A stretch of DNA of 64,000 nucleotides, from NCBI GenBank assembly GCA_903813345.2, contig CAIIXF020000007.1, forward strand, positions 5,957,730 through 6,021,729, written 5' to 3'. The stretch is from Owenia fusiformis. Taxonomy: Eukaryota; Annelida; Polychaeta; Sabellida; Oweniidae. Below are positions 34,936 to 47,916 of the stretch, one piece after another (position 1 is the first letter of the stretch; every line of letters begins with the position of its first letter). The translations under genes and the position numbers were made by a program. The notes below the pieces were generated by a model. It did no database searches, was not told the origin of the DNA, and was given only the letters and a program-made list of their open reading frames with translations.

Positions 34936-37285
34936 ATTGGAGCAAAGGCGTTGCATTACTTTTTATTTCTAATAATAGAAAAATACAAACTCTACTATCA
35001 CATTTAACATTTAATTGTTGACATGAAAACCAAAAATTATTTTTCTTGATCGATGAGGTGATTTTAACACTAATATCTGCAACCTTTTTTATAACACTAA
35101 GTCGCAAGGAGGGGCCGTATTTCGACGACGAGCTCAGTGAGATCAGAGATTTATTGTAAACTGAAAGAGTGAAGACGAAGCTCTCTTTTAAGAAGTGAAT
35201 TAGAACGGTCACATCTGATTTCTTCATTCTTTAATTATCATTAACCCCCGCATTAACCTTTGTCATCTCTAAGGGAAAGATAAGAGTGTTTCACTGTTAT
35301 CCAAATGACATTTGCATAATGCAACAGTTTGCATACAAGGTCAATTCCTTAGACTGTACATTTCTAGTTCGAAAGTGCATACTTTGAGAGCACTCTCTCG
35401 ATGGGTTCTTATATCAAATATTCATGTACGATAACAATACAGTGTTACCCAGAGCGTCGGGATACTCGAGTACATAATTGCGTCACCTCTCGATGAAATG
35501 CACAAATCAATGGCAATTTCCCACATTATTTCAATCAAGAATAACTTAAGACTGACACATTTATGGAACTTGGGAAGGTTAAAGACCTGTGTGGTGTTGA
35601 GGAATGTCCCCAGAATTAATGTATCCCCACTGGATGCCTTTTGGTTTTGATTAAAAAGTAACATTGACGGATAACAGGAAAACAATTACAGTGAAGGGGA
35701 AATGTTGTAGATACATTTTGATACAAGCCGCGAGTTGGTGAAATTGCTTATAATCTGCGAGTGCAGGCCAGCGACACATTTAAAAGATTTGCCAAGGCCA
35801 CTAAGGTGTTAAAGTGGTCATAAAATGGCAGACAAAGTCTTTCTTAGCTTCTACTTAGCACACGATTTAACAAGATGAAACTGACAACCCCCTAAATGTT
35901 GTTATTTTTGCCTACATTTTACAGTCATGCGACACAGTTTAGATTATAAAAGACCGGCGCAAAATCCATCTTATCAATTTGCCGCAAAATTCAATGTGAA
36001 AACAAAGGCTAGACAAAAGTTAAAATATAATATTAGTTGCACATGTGCATCCATTTTAAAAACAATAAAATTGGAATTCAAAAAGAAATAATTCCCATGG
36101 AAAGGCACTTCAAAATCAATGATTACAAATACAAGGAATAGTTTAAAATACCATTGGAAATTGGTGCGATCACTACGTATAGGGTGGTGGATTGATTGCA
36201 ATAGAAGGACAGAGATGGAGCAGGCGTGGCTTTTACGATGATAATAACGGGGCACTCACTCAAGTGGTACACCCTTTGCAAAATTGATCAAATTAGGAAT
36301 ATTATTTTTCAATTTAAGAGTGAACAACTTGTTCACTCTTTTTTAGATCTTTCATATAAACTTAAATACAATTTCATCTAATATGGGTCGTAACATAAAA
36401 CCTATAGATCATATCACCCGTGCTTGTGATGGCAATAACTATAATGTTCTTATATTTAAATGGACGTTAGGGCAATAACTATATGATAACCATTACACGT
36501 ATTGACAGTTGTAGCTCTCCCTATCAAAACAAGCTCAAACTACAGAATAATATGCCTCATAATATCAGATCATGTTTCTGGCAAAACAGAAAGATGCGAT
36601 GAATAATCATAATGCCATTCTTATTGTTTTATTTTTCAATATATTCTATTGGATTTTTCACAGAATTTGCAACATGCGATGACTTAACAATCCACGAAAA
36701 ATATTGAGTAAAAATGTAATTATTTAATGAGATAGTGTTACAATAGTATGCATTACACATGTTGTCAGTGTTATGTAATCCATGAAAACTGTTATTATTG
36801 AGAGGATTTATACTATCCAGCTCATGAAAGAAAATACCTATGTACGTTAATTCATATCTGTCTGTAAAAATGGTTCATATTGTCAAATTGATCGAGCCAC
36901 GGATTTAAATGTTAAATAAATAAAAAAGAATAACAAAAGAATATTGACAGGTGACTATCACAACGTGTTACATAGAGATTCCCATCTGTATTATGAGTTC
37001 GCTCAAATATATATGGATAACAGTATCCCCAACCACTCCGAATGAAAACACGTATACAGTTAACAGTTGAAATATTTAAACCAAGAACAATTCAAACTGG
37101 TGTTATATGTATTGGGGGTACTACATGGTTCTATAACCTAAAACACTTTAGAATGCTTACAGCGGAAAAACAAAATGAAAATAGGTGTTATATGTAAGAT
37201 CGTTCGGAAAGAAGTATCAAGTTAATTTTTAAATGTACTCACTGTATAAGGAAATCCTGCAGCAAATAGAATGTTACGAGATATA
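34936..37285. other. Unassigned intergenic sequence
   Basis: No gene recognised. A near-perfect hairpin with 12-bp arms (AAGAGTGAACAA, one-base loop) lies at 36316-36340 and is followed by a T run. Confidence 0.45.
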
Positions 37286-37489
37286 GTATAGTAGGAACAA
37301 GGGGTTCCCATGCACCCATAAGGTGTGAATAAGTTACATACATTTTTGTAATTCCTAGGGTGTCTATTTAATGAATTCATTTGTTAACATTGCCAACTAA
37401 TGTCCCATAGTACTTTTATGGCGGCATTCAGTTACCATGGTTACGCATCTTTAGACATCTTACCTTGGTATCTTAAATCATTTGTAGCT

Positions 37490-38190
37490 CTGTCATTATT
37501 TGGTCTATAGAAATGATATTGGTACCAAATTAAACCTCGTTAAATTTCCAATAAAGTTCCGATATTCAATTATGCAAATTATCTAATTTGCATAAATTAT
37601 GACGTCATCAATCTATTTTTGGTTCAGAATTTCCAACTATAGCAACGAATCTATTAGAACTGAGGCCGTATGGCAAAATTTCTGAAAGGTTTTGTCCTTT
37701 ATTCTATCAGTAGAAGGTATAAGCAACATAAAAGTGAAAACAGATTCAAAATTGAATCAGTATTACGAAAGTTATGTAACTTTCGAGGCAGCTATCGTGA
37801 ATGTCATTATTTGACAATAATATACATTACGTCTTACCTTGGAGTCTTGAATCAATGTAGCTTCGCCATTATTTGGTCTATAGAGATGATATTGGTATCT
37901 GATTAAACCTTACTAAATTAACTATATGGTTACAATATTAAGTTATGCAAATTAGCTAATTTGCATTAATTGTGACGTCATCAATCCATTTTTAGTTCAG
38001 AATATCCTAGTATAGCAACATATCTATTAGAACTGAGGCCGTATGACAGAATGTGTGCATAGTTTTGTCCCTTATTTGATGAGTGGAAGATATAAGCAAC
38101 ATTAAAGAGACAACAAATCTTCAAAATTGGATCAGAATTAACAAAATTATCCAGCTTTGGAGGCAGCTACTGTGAACGTCATTGTTTGAC
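37490..38190 (+). repeat. Two tandem 350-bp units in the left foldback arm
   Basis: CATTATTTGGTCTATAGA, ATGCAAATTA, TGACGTCATCAATC, TAGAACTGAGGCCGTATG, AAGCAACAT and GGCAGCTA recur in order in both units, starting near 37494 and near 37868. They are mirrored in the right arm. Confidence 0.9.
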
Positions 38191-38754
38191 AATTATAAAA
38201 AGAATATTAAATTAACAAAAAAAGTAACAACCATAGTTGTTTCAATCTTATTGAGTAAAAATGTACATGTCTAGAACTGAACTAATAAGTATGTGGAAAG
38301 GTTACATGCATTTTGACTATCATTCACAGGGGTCAAAACGGTTATCTCGACCCTGTATATTAAAGATCCAATCTTATAATTTACCATGCACTTTCAATGA
38401 TTCATATAAATAGTATACATATAGTCTGATTTTCATCATATTCTTCATATTCTTGATTCTTAAAGCATCTGAAGTATATAGCATGATTAGAAGTGAAGAT
38501 GATTCATCATATGGTTTATGTAATATTTCTAACATTTCAGATGCTATGGTAACATCACTTGATAATGAGGTTTTTACATTTCACATTCATAATGAGTTAA
38601 AAGGAAGTTATTCTCCCTTTGCTTTAGAGATAAATAGTCGCATGAATTTGTTTAGAAAAATTATAACTTAATTAATTTAACCCCCCCCCCCTGACAGCCC
38701 CCATATTTGAAGATTTTGGTGAAACCTGGCAAAATACATTAATTATTAGGTTTC

Positions 38755-40005
38755 AGAAGCCCCCAGAAGCTATATGATGGCCCCCAGTGGCCCCAAGAAT
38801 TTATACAGGGGCACCAAGTGGCCCCCAGAAGCTATACTGTGCTCCCCAGAAGCTATATGTTGGCCCCCAGAAGCTAATTAGTGGCCCCCAGGAGCTGTAC
38901 TGTGGCTCCCAGAAGCTATACAGGAAACCCTGTGGCACCCAGGAGCTATACGGTGGCTCCCAGAAGCTATACAGGGGACCCCAGTGGCCCCAAGAAGCTA
39001 AACGATGGCCCCCAGAAGCTATACAGGAGCCCCAAAAAGCTACATGATGGCCCCCAGAATCTATATGGTGGCTCCCAAAAGATGTGAAGGGCCCCCAGTA
39101 GCCCCTAGAAGCTATACGGTGGCCCCCAGTGGCCCTCATAGGCTATATGATGGCCCCCTGAAGCTAAATAGTGACCCTCAGGAGCTATATGGTGGTTCCC
39201 AGAAGCTACAAAATGGCCCCCAGAATCTATATGGTGGCCCCCAATGTCTCCCAGAAACTATAAAGGGCCCCCAGTAGCCCCTAGAAGCTATACGGTGGCC
39301 CCCAGTGGCCCCGAAAGCTATATAGTGGCCCCCAGAAGCTAAACAGGGGCCCATAGTGGCTCCCAGAAGCTATACGATAGCCCCCAGAAGCTATGCAAGG
39401 GCCTGCAGAAACTGTACTGTAGCTCCCAGAAGCTATACAGGGGCCCCCAGTGGCTCCCAGAAGCTATAGTATGGCCCCCAGAAGCTATGCAAGGGCCCGC
39501 AGAAACTATACGGTAGCCCCCATAAGCTATACAATGGCCTCCAGAAGCTATACAGTGTCCCCCAATGGGCCACCATATAGCTTTGGGGGCCACCGTATAG
39601 CTTCTAGGGGCTACTGGGGGCCCTGTATTGCTTCTGGGAGCCATTGGGGGCCATCATATAGATTCTTGGGGCCATCGTGTAGCTTCTGGGGGCTGCTGTA
39701 TAGCTTCTGGGGGCCATCGTATAGCTTCTTGCGGCCACTGGGGTTCCCTGTATAGCTTCTGGGTGCCACCGTATAGCTCCTGGGGGCCACTAATTAGCTT
39801 CTGGGGGCCATCATATAGCTTCTGAGGGCCACTGGGGGCCACCATATAGCTTCTGGAGACCACAGTATAGTTTCTGAGGGCTCTTGTATAGCTTCTGGGG
39901 GCCATCGTATACCTTCTGGGGGCCACTTGGTGCCCCTGTATAGATTCTTGGGGCCACTGGGGGCCATCATATAGCTTCTGGGGGCTTCTGGAACATAATA
40001 ATTAA
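38755..40005. repeat. CCCCCAGAAGCTATA minisatellite, inverted about its centre
   Basis: Variable units of about 22-32 bp around CCCCCAGAAGCTATA run on the plus strand to about 39565 and then on the minus strand (TATAGCTTCTGGGGGCC) to about 40000. Because the unit rarely makes a stop, long open frames of about 60-110 codons appear on both strands; these are artefacts, not genes. The plus-oriented half (about 800 bp) is longer than the minus-oriented half (about 435 bp). Confidence 0.9.
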
Positions 40006-40548
40006 TGTATTTTGCCAGATTTTACCAAAATCTTCAAATATGGGGGCTGTCAGGAGGGGGTTAAATTAAGTTATAATTTTTTAAACAAATTCATGTGAGT
40101 ATTATCAAGTGATGTTACCATAGCATCTGAAATGTTAGAAATATTACATAAACCATATGATGAATCATCTTCACTTCTAATCATGCTTTATACTTCAGAT
40201 GCTTTAAGAATCAAGAATATGAAGAATATGATGAAAATCAGACTATATGTATACTATTTATATGAATCATTGAAAGTGCATGGTAAATTATAAAATTGGA
40301 TCTTTAATATACAGGGTTGAGATAATCGTTTTGACCCCTGTGAATGATAGTCAAAATACATGTAACCTTTCCACATACTTATTAGTTCAGTTCAATACAT
40401 GCACATTTTTACTCAATAAGATTGAAACAACTATGGTTGTTACTTTTTTTGTTAATTTAATATTCTTTTTATAATTGTCAAACAATGACGTTCACAGTAG
40501 CTGCCTCTAAAGCTGGATAATTTTGTTAATTCTGATCCAATTTTGAAG

Positions 40549-41049
40549 AAAGTCCCCGATAAATCGGGCTACGTATACCGCCGTGTTTACATTAGGGGAT
40601 TAGAAGAGTTTATTTTTTATTTAGGTATGCAAGCTACGTATATCAATATTAGGCCTTCATTCATGTACTCGTGTGCATGTAATCAGCATGCCCTTCAATA
40701 TTATGTAAACCAGGCTATTGAAGTACTGTATAATGTACACTATTTATGTGTGTACTACATACAATACAATTCCCTGGGAAACAAAACACAAATACTTTTT
40801 ATATGTTCAAAATGCGCCATTTGATTGATGCAAACACTAAATACTTCATAAATAACATTTACAAAGTATATCTAATAGTAATTTTCAATTTCAATGGTGA
40901 AACTTCCCTGGTTACGATTATATGGGAAATCATCACGAGACGAAGATCGTTCGCCTTCCTGGCTTACCTCTGAATCGTGTACCTGGTAATCTCTTTATAT
41001 AGTTTAGCGAGAGCGGTGCGCCTGCGCAGTTTTAAACTTTGGCACACAC
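40549..41049. other. 501-bp insert in the right foldback arm
   Basis: Between the arm landmarks TTTTGAAG and TTTAATGTTGC the right arm has 501 bp where the left arm has 12 bp. The insert has no inverted ends or tail that I could see, so either it is an unclassified insertion or the left arm has lost it. Confidence 0.7.
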
Positions 41050-41872
41050 TTTAATGTTGCTTATATCTTCCACTCATCAAATAAGGGACAAAACTATGCA
41101 CACATTCTGTCATAAGGCCTCAGTTCTAATAGATATGTTGCTATACTAGGATATTCTGAACCAAAAATGGATTGATGACGTCACAATTAATGCAAATTAG
41201 CTAATTTGCATAACTGAATATTGTAACCATATAGTAAATTTAATAGGGTTTAATCAGATACCAATATCATCTCTATAGACCAAACAATGGCGAAGCTACA
41301 TTGATTCAAGACTCCAAGGTAAGACGTAATGTATATTATTGTCAAATAATGACATTCACGATAGCTGCCTCGAAAGTTACATAACTTTCGTAATACTGAT
41401 TCAATTTTGAATCTGTTTTCACTTTTATGTTGCTTATACCTTCTACTAATAGAAAAAAGGACAAAACCTTTCAGAAATTTTGCCATACGGCCTCAGTTCT
41501 AATAGATACGTTGCTATAGTTGGAAATTCTGAACCAAAAATAGATTGATGACGTCATAATTTATGCAAATTAGATAATTTGCATAATTGAATATCGGAAA
41601 TTTATTGGAAATTTAACGAGGTTCAATTTGGTACCAATATCATTTCTATAGACCAAATAATGACAGAGCTACAAATGATTTAAGATACCAAGGTAAGATG
41701 TCTAAAGATGCGTAACCATGGTAACTGAATGCCGCCATAAAAGTACTATGGGACATTAGTTGGCAATGTTAACAAATGAATTCATTAAATAGACACCCTA
41801 GGGATTACAAAAATGTATGTAACTTATTCACACCTTATGGGTGCATGGGAACCCCTTGTTCCTACTATACTA

Positions 41873-44800
41873 ATACTCTTGCCTTTTATCATTCCAAGTA
41901 ATATCTGCAATTTTTTAAAACTCATAAGTGATTGAAATCCCATTTCCTCGAACGCTCTTAAAATACCTACTATTTGTACCTTAGACAACTAACCGTTCCT
42001 CTGGATCTAAACTTTAGAATTACAAAAATTAAGAATGAGAGTAAACGTTGGCTTTTTACGCAAAGGGCGATTTTCTACAAACTACTTTACTGGAGTAGTT
42101 GACTACAAATGTCTTTATAGTTTCCAAATGAATAAAAATGTTTTTACGTTCATACTCTACCTATTACCTTAAAAGTGTTAAAATGATGACTGTACTGCAC
42201 GAACAAAAATTATTATTTTCAACTAAACTTATTTCAAGCAAACCAGACCAAGATATTTGTCTCCGAGCATCGGGGTTTGGTATAGATTTTATCATTTTGC
42301 ATATTTTATGACCACAGGATATACCCAAAATGACTATCTCGTATTCTGGCATCCGATTATTTCCCTTTAATGGTACAGATGTGTTTCAATTGAATAGTTT
42401 AATCATTTAAAACAATTGTTGAAAAAATGAATACGTATTGTTTCTCGTCAAGCCTTAACACGAAGCTCAATACATGTGTAAATTCTGAAAGTTTCAAACT
42501 TATGTAGGGGAGTGTAGAAGTGACTTTCCTAGCAAGAACAATAAACTCCATGTACACATCAAATCTACACCCCACACCGTTTGATATAAATAAGCTAGTT
42601 CAAAACACCGATTTAATTGCAATCAAATATATCTGACTTCTTCGCTTACCAGGACAGATCTCTGAAGTGTTTCATAAATAACATCTCTCGAAAGTGTTTT
42701 CAGAGGCATACCTCTTTGAAGAAGTGTTAAGGTAATGATAGGGTTACGTTAATGCGAGTAGGATGATCCACTTAAGTACGAAACAAATCTTATCAATTAT
42801 TCTATTTGTGCTTAGCGGTGTTTTAAATATCTTTCTCCATATCAATAAATCTTAACTTTTATAAACGAAAACATAATGTGCAACATTTTGAAAATATCTA
42901 TAAAAATGAACCCGTTGAGTTATTGTGTAAATATTCATCAGAGTAGTTAATTATAAAATCACAACAAAGGGATGCTTATTTTTGTTCTATTAATCCCTCT
43001 GTTCGACAGGATATTAATGACTCAGTAGGGATTACTTATCACTTTACAAGTTATATAACAATTGATTTATTTTCATGATACACGACACCGGCCGTTATTT
43101 GATATACATAAATCTATGACGATGTGGGATGAAGATATTTCCAGGTATTATGATTTGAGAGATTCTCGTTACGAACTTATTATAGCCTGCTATAGGAAAT
43201 ATAACAATTCAAATAACGCTACACTTTAAAGTGAATGAAGACTAGCGAACCATACGCTGTGATTAGTGAGGTTTCAACCCGGTTGTTTTATTTAGGCTTG
43301 GCTTAGTGAAACAACTGAATCTTGAGAATAAGCAAATTTATGTTTTCCGGTGTGTACACATTCTTTATGTTTGGAAACATTGCCGTAAAATGCTAAGCAC
43401 ACAGAAATAGTATATAAAGCCTTTATAATCACTTATTGTTTGTCTTTCTCTATATCTGATATACCCTCACTGAGCTCTAAATAATAACCTTTACTTTATC
43501 TTTAAACATGTTAATGCAGCATGTATAAACCTGTTAATTGTTTAAATAATGTCATTAAATTGTCTTATTTGCTTTATATATCAATACTTACCTAATAATT
43601 AAGCGTTAACGTCCGTTATTTGTTTATTTTCAGTACCTGGTATAGTATTTCTTCAAATTCAAGTTGACCCATGCTAACTCTTGAGTTCATTTTATCTCCA
43701 GCTTGCTGTTCTAAAGATATGGCCCAATCGATGTAAAGCGTTCAGATTTTGTTCTAAACTCTGAAATTGTGAAATTCTCTCTTCAGATGAGTTTAAATAT
43801 CACGATGTGGATGTTTATATCAAGCGATACAATTGCAATGTGAACCGCATATCTGTTTGAAATAACAATAATAATGCTGCAAAGTCACGAACGGAAACTG
43901 GTCGCAGTCCTCTCTTGTATTCAACACACCTGACTGATGGTTTCATCTAGCATAGCGGAAGTAATATACAAGTCCTATGCACTCGTCTACTAGTATCTAT
44001 TCAGCAGGTTGAAGGATTCTGATCGTATTACGATACAGTGAAATGTTTTTTCTCATTTAAATACTATTTTTGTTTTCTGGCAGTCGTCGATGGTGTCAGA
44101 GAGTGTGTCACGGATGCCGCCAATAGGAACAATCCCGTAAGATGTTCCTCACGCAGAATGCAGTGAACATCCGTTCTCGTAGTTAAACCCTTAATATAAC
44201 TACTTAGTGTTCCAGAGAATGTGATTTGGAATGACTTTATCAAAATATATTCCCATTGCATCTGGAACTTGGCGACTTGATTGCATTGGTGCTTCTATTT
44301 TACCGTCAATAATGCGTTGAACGAAGATAAAATATTATTTCTGTGAGCTGTCCAAGCGCATAATATGCGTCTAATACAACGATTTAAGATAATGTCAAAC
44401 AAATGCTCCAAGGTTTGATTAAAATCAGAAACATGTTGAAGCTGTAAATCTGGCCGATGAAAAATAATGAATATACGTTCTATTAGATTGGATATATGGT
44501 AAATTAGTTGCCTTATTTGTCGTTGATTTAGTAGTTTGCTGGTTGAATGATTTATTCGCTGATTGATAAGATCGATCGGGATTCTTGATCAAGTTCCATT
44601 TTATCCCTAACTAATAGATTGAGAGGAGTTGGCTATACATTTGATTCGATGATCGTTTCTCAATTTTCCCCCATAGGGTTTTCTTATTTGTCAACCCTTC
44701 TTTGTTATTCTCCCCGTCTTTTGCGGTTGTGCTTGTTGAACCCCGTCCTTGTTCTGCGCACTACTTTTTGAATCTTTATCTAACAGGATGTAAATTCGAG

Positions 44801-45852
44801 GATGTTAATCTTTCAGGAAGGCAAAGAAAACATGTTGAGCTTATGCTTGAAAAGCATTCTCTTTGCCTTATAGATTATTTAAGTTTGTATAATGAAATAT
44901 TGTTCGAAAGAATAACTTTTTCTTAGATTTAATATGAATCAAAATTGCCCACATTATATTTGTGTCGTATCCAATTCGGTCCGTACCCCTCTTGTATAGT
45001 GTTCTCTCCATTATACATGTAGTCATAGGCGAGGTTTCAAATGGTCTTTATTTGAAGCTTCGAGCTCAATTTTGAGGAAGTTGTACTTTTTGTCAAATTC
45101 AAAATAAATCTTATTTTTTGGCTTGTTTATGCCACAATCCCTGACAGAAAACCGAAATTTTTTGGCGATCGCATCCCCCCCGACTGAAAGCTGGCTACTC
45201 CCCTCATAGTGACTCTTTGGTCTTTTCGCATTTTGCCGAAACTACTACTGTTATACTTCAGTTTTACGAGCTTGATATAGATCTGATAGCTTTCTCTTTA
45301 AATAATTCAGAATGGCTTTCAATAAGGGTGTGGGAGACCCCAGCTGCTCTTGAGAACTTCAGAAGCTAAGCGCAACTAATCAAACGAATGCAAAGCGTGA
45401 TATTAAAATGGGAAACTTTGCAAATGGACATTTGTCCAACTTTTAGTAATGATGAAGAGGATGACAGACATTAAGCCGAGTTTTAAGATTTGATAACTGT
45501 TTAAGGTCGTTGCAACCTTCGATCATTCCCCCGAGTGGGATACCTTTAATGCATTTCAATTTACTTTATTTAATAGGAGACCTAGAATTGCATTCTGATA
45601 CTCAGAGCATCTTTCTGTTTCACCTGAAACATCACATCTCAGGACTGAGAAGGAATGAGACGTCGTGATATGGTTTATCATGATGTAGAATTGGACTATA
45701 TTTGGATATGGATGATAACAGGTATATTTTTGCTGATAATCTTAGCTTGTATTCGCTAATTCTTGTCTCAAGACCCTGAACTATCTACTTTAACAACTGC
45801 AGTTGTTTTTGTTTTGAGTAGATAGTCCCTTGAAGCAAGACTAGTTACCTTG
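41873..45852. other. Unassigned intergenic sequence
   Basis: No gene was confirmed. A 53-bp possible exon at 44084-44136 is treated as a finding. Near 45595-45690 is a copy of a small dispersed repeat (CTGATACTCAGAGCATCTTT) that recurs near 46880-46965, with related pieces near 28965 and 36565. Confidence 0.4.
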
Positions 45853-46011
45853 TATTCGCCAATGCACCTAACGCCTGTCGGCTATCGGATTAACCTAGTA
45901 TTTCATTTAAATATGAATGGAATAGTGGCAGGTACTATTCATATTAAGATGAGTTTCCGGTAAAATACTAGGTTAATCCGGTAGCCGACGGGCTAGTTGG
46001 ATTCGCGAATA
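45853..46011. mobile_element. 159-bp hairpin MITE
   Basis: TATTCGC at both ends in inverted orientation, followed inward by GTCGGCTATCGGATTAACC against its near complement. Almost the whole element folds on itself around GGAATAGTGGCAGGTACTA. No coding content. Confidence 0.8.
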
Positions 46012-47039
46012 ATTATAGGTGGGTGGATACAATTTCGATCATACAAGTAGTTAAAATGATTGGATACTCGTAACAACAGTACAAGTTGAAATATCAACCA
46101 CGGTTATTCTAAGACCAGAGCCTGGGGTGCTAGGTCCATTACCTGTTAGCAGCGGGTCCTTTTTGACAGACTTGTTATGCACTGCCCTTCTGTGTATCAT
46201 TACCAACCATTCATCCTGCTAATGAGTAGATCAGACATAACTTTATCAATGTATAGAACCAATGATCAAAAATGATCAAAACTGACACGATGCACATTGT
46301 CAAGCAACTGGATCATACCACGCAATAACTGACTATTAATACACTAGTATTTTATACATGGCAAGAAAACTGCTTTGAACGCTAGATGTCCACGGGGGAT
46401 TGTTGGAGACTCATTTTATACTTTGCTTGACACATGATAAAAGTATGGTGAATTCCAATCAGGTCCTCAAATTAATTTGGTGTCAACGGGTGACGCCTGG
46501 AAAGTGCACAATAAATCAGATCCTACAAGAAAAATGTAAATAACAATGGGGGCTTGAAATTGAAATGGTGTAACAATTATTTGTCATTCATTTCGACTCT
46601 TCTTTAAACGTATGAAGGAATCAATTGATTGGTACTAGTCTCATTTCGCGCATCTTTTTCATTTCCACAAATACGTGCAACCAAAGCTACAAAATGCATT
46701 TTATTCAGGCTAATTCTAATGAAATGTCATGTGGCAATATTATACGAAGGTACGTGTAGCTAACATAATATTTATTCATAGTATTAGGGCGAGTGGCCTA
46801 TGTCAACGATCTCTGGCCATCGCTTTATTGTAAGTCATGCAAATTACTACTGAGAGTCTCAAATTACTACTGACCCATCGTTCTGATACTCATAGCATCT
46901 TTCTATTTCACTTGAAACAAGGCTGAGAAAAAATGAGATGTCATGGTTTATCATGATGCTGACCCATCACTTTCCACGTGTTTAGACCTATAGTGTCATC
47001 CTTTATAAAGTTTAGGTTTTTGTTTAATTTGTTTTATGC
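46012..47039. other. Unassigned intergenic sequence
   Basis: Carries the second copy of the CTGATACTCATAGCATC small repeat (about 46880-46965). Nothing else recognised. Confidence 0.4.
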
Positions 47040-47640
47040 TCACATTTGTACAAAGGAATCTCGTATATAAATGCAAAGGAATCTATTATATAAATGAAAA
47101 GGCGTCTGTTTTATGAATGCAAAATAGCGTGTTATATATAAATGAAAAGAAATGTGGAAAATACAAAGGAATCTATCATATAAATACCACGGAGTCTGTT
47201 ATGTAAATGACTTTGTTATATAAATGCAGACGAATCTGATATATAAATGCAAAGAAATTTGTTATATAAATGCAAAGGAATCTGTTATATTAATAATGCA
47301 AAATAATATGTTAATAAATGCAAAGGAGTTTAGTATGGAATTGAATGCAAAGCAACCAGTTATATACATGCAAAGGAGTCTGCTGTATAAATACAAAGGA
47401 ATCTTTTATATAAATACAAATGAGTCAGTCATATACATGCAAATGAATCTGTTATATATATTACGATGAAGTCTGTTGTTACTTAATGAAATTGAGTCTG
47501 TTATTAAATTTAAAGAAAATCCGTTATTTAAATGCAAAGGAATCTGTTTCATAAATGCAAGGAATCTGGTATAAAAATGCAATGGAGTCTCAAATTCGAA
47601 TGCAAAGAAATAGGTATAGTGTACGCATAAATGCAAAGGA
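47040..47640 (+). repeat. ATAAATGCAAAGGAATCTGTTAT-like minisatellite
   Basis: About 25 degenerate copies of a 22-24-bp unit built from ATAAATGCAAAGGA and TCTGTTAT. The open frame at 47224-47469 lies entirely inside it and is a repeat artefact. Confidence 0.88.
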
Positions 47641-47916
47641 AGAATAACCCAATGTAGATTTGATATAGCATGAAATGAAAATGAAAACTATAATACAAAG
47701 AGATTATGAAGCAATGTTCTTAATTGCTGAAAAATCTGTTGATTTAGTCGAGCAGTATGTTTGTCTAGGGTTAATCCCCCTCATTAAAAACGTGTCTATG
47801 ATTAAACAATTGATTAGTATAACAAACGGCCTCATTATTGACTGATGTTGTAGTCCAAATATTTTAGATAAAAGAAAGGATCTTGATTTAGTGAAAATCG
47901 TACGATGGTAGGCTTA

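Larger units (their letters stand above)
37286..41870. mobile_element. 4.6-kb foldback-like element with long inverted arms and central inverted minisatellite
   Basis: The ends GTATAGTAGGAACAAGGGG and its complement are flanked by TA (37284-37285, 41871-41872). The arms (about 37286-38690 and 40050-41870) are complements of each other at roughly 95% by eye over sampled stretches. Each arm contains two direct copies of a roughly 350-bp unit. The centre is a minisatellite that turns over at about 39565. The right arm has a 501-bp insert (40549-41049) and lacks about 80 bp present on the left. Long inverted arms with internal direct repeats are the hallmark of foldback elements (FB of Drosophila, TU of sea urchin); membership is inference. 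Mirrored 78-codon frames (37670-37906 plus, 41250-41486 minus) are a by-product of the symmetry, and no transposase was found. Confidence 0.85.

Noticed and set aside
37670-37906. 78-codon open frame, mirrored at 41250-41486
   Set aside because: The mirrored copy follows from the inverted arms. No domain, and the tandem copy in the same arm does not keep the frame.
38787-39926. Several long open frames on both strands reading repeats such as MAPRSYTGAP
   Set aside because: They lie wholly in the CCCCCAGAAGCTATA minisatellite, overlap one another on opposite strands and follow its unit length; there is no gene structure.
38200-41900. Possibility that the large palindrome is a sequencing fold-back artefact
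   Set aside because: The arms differ by several percent and by indels of 80 and 501 bp, which an artefact would not show.
47224-47469. 81-codon open frame
   Set aside because: Inside the 22-24-bp minisatellite.
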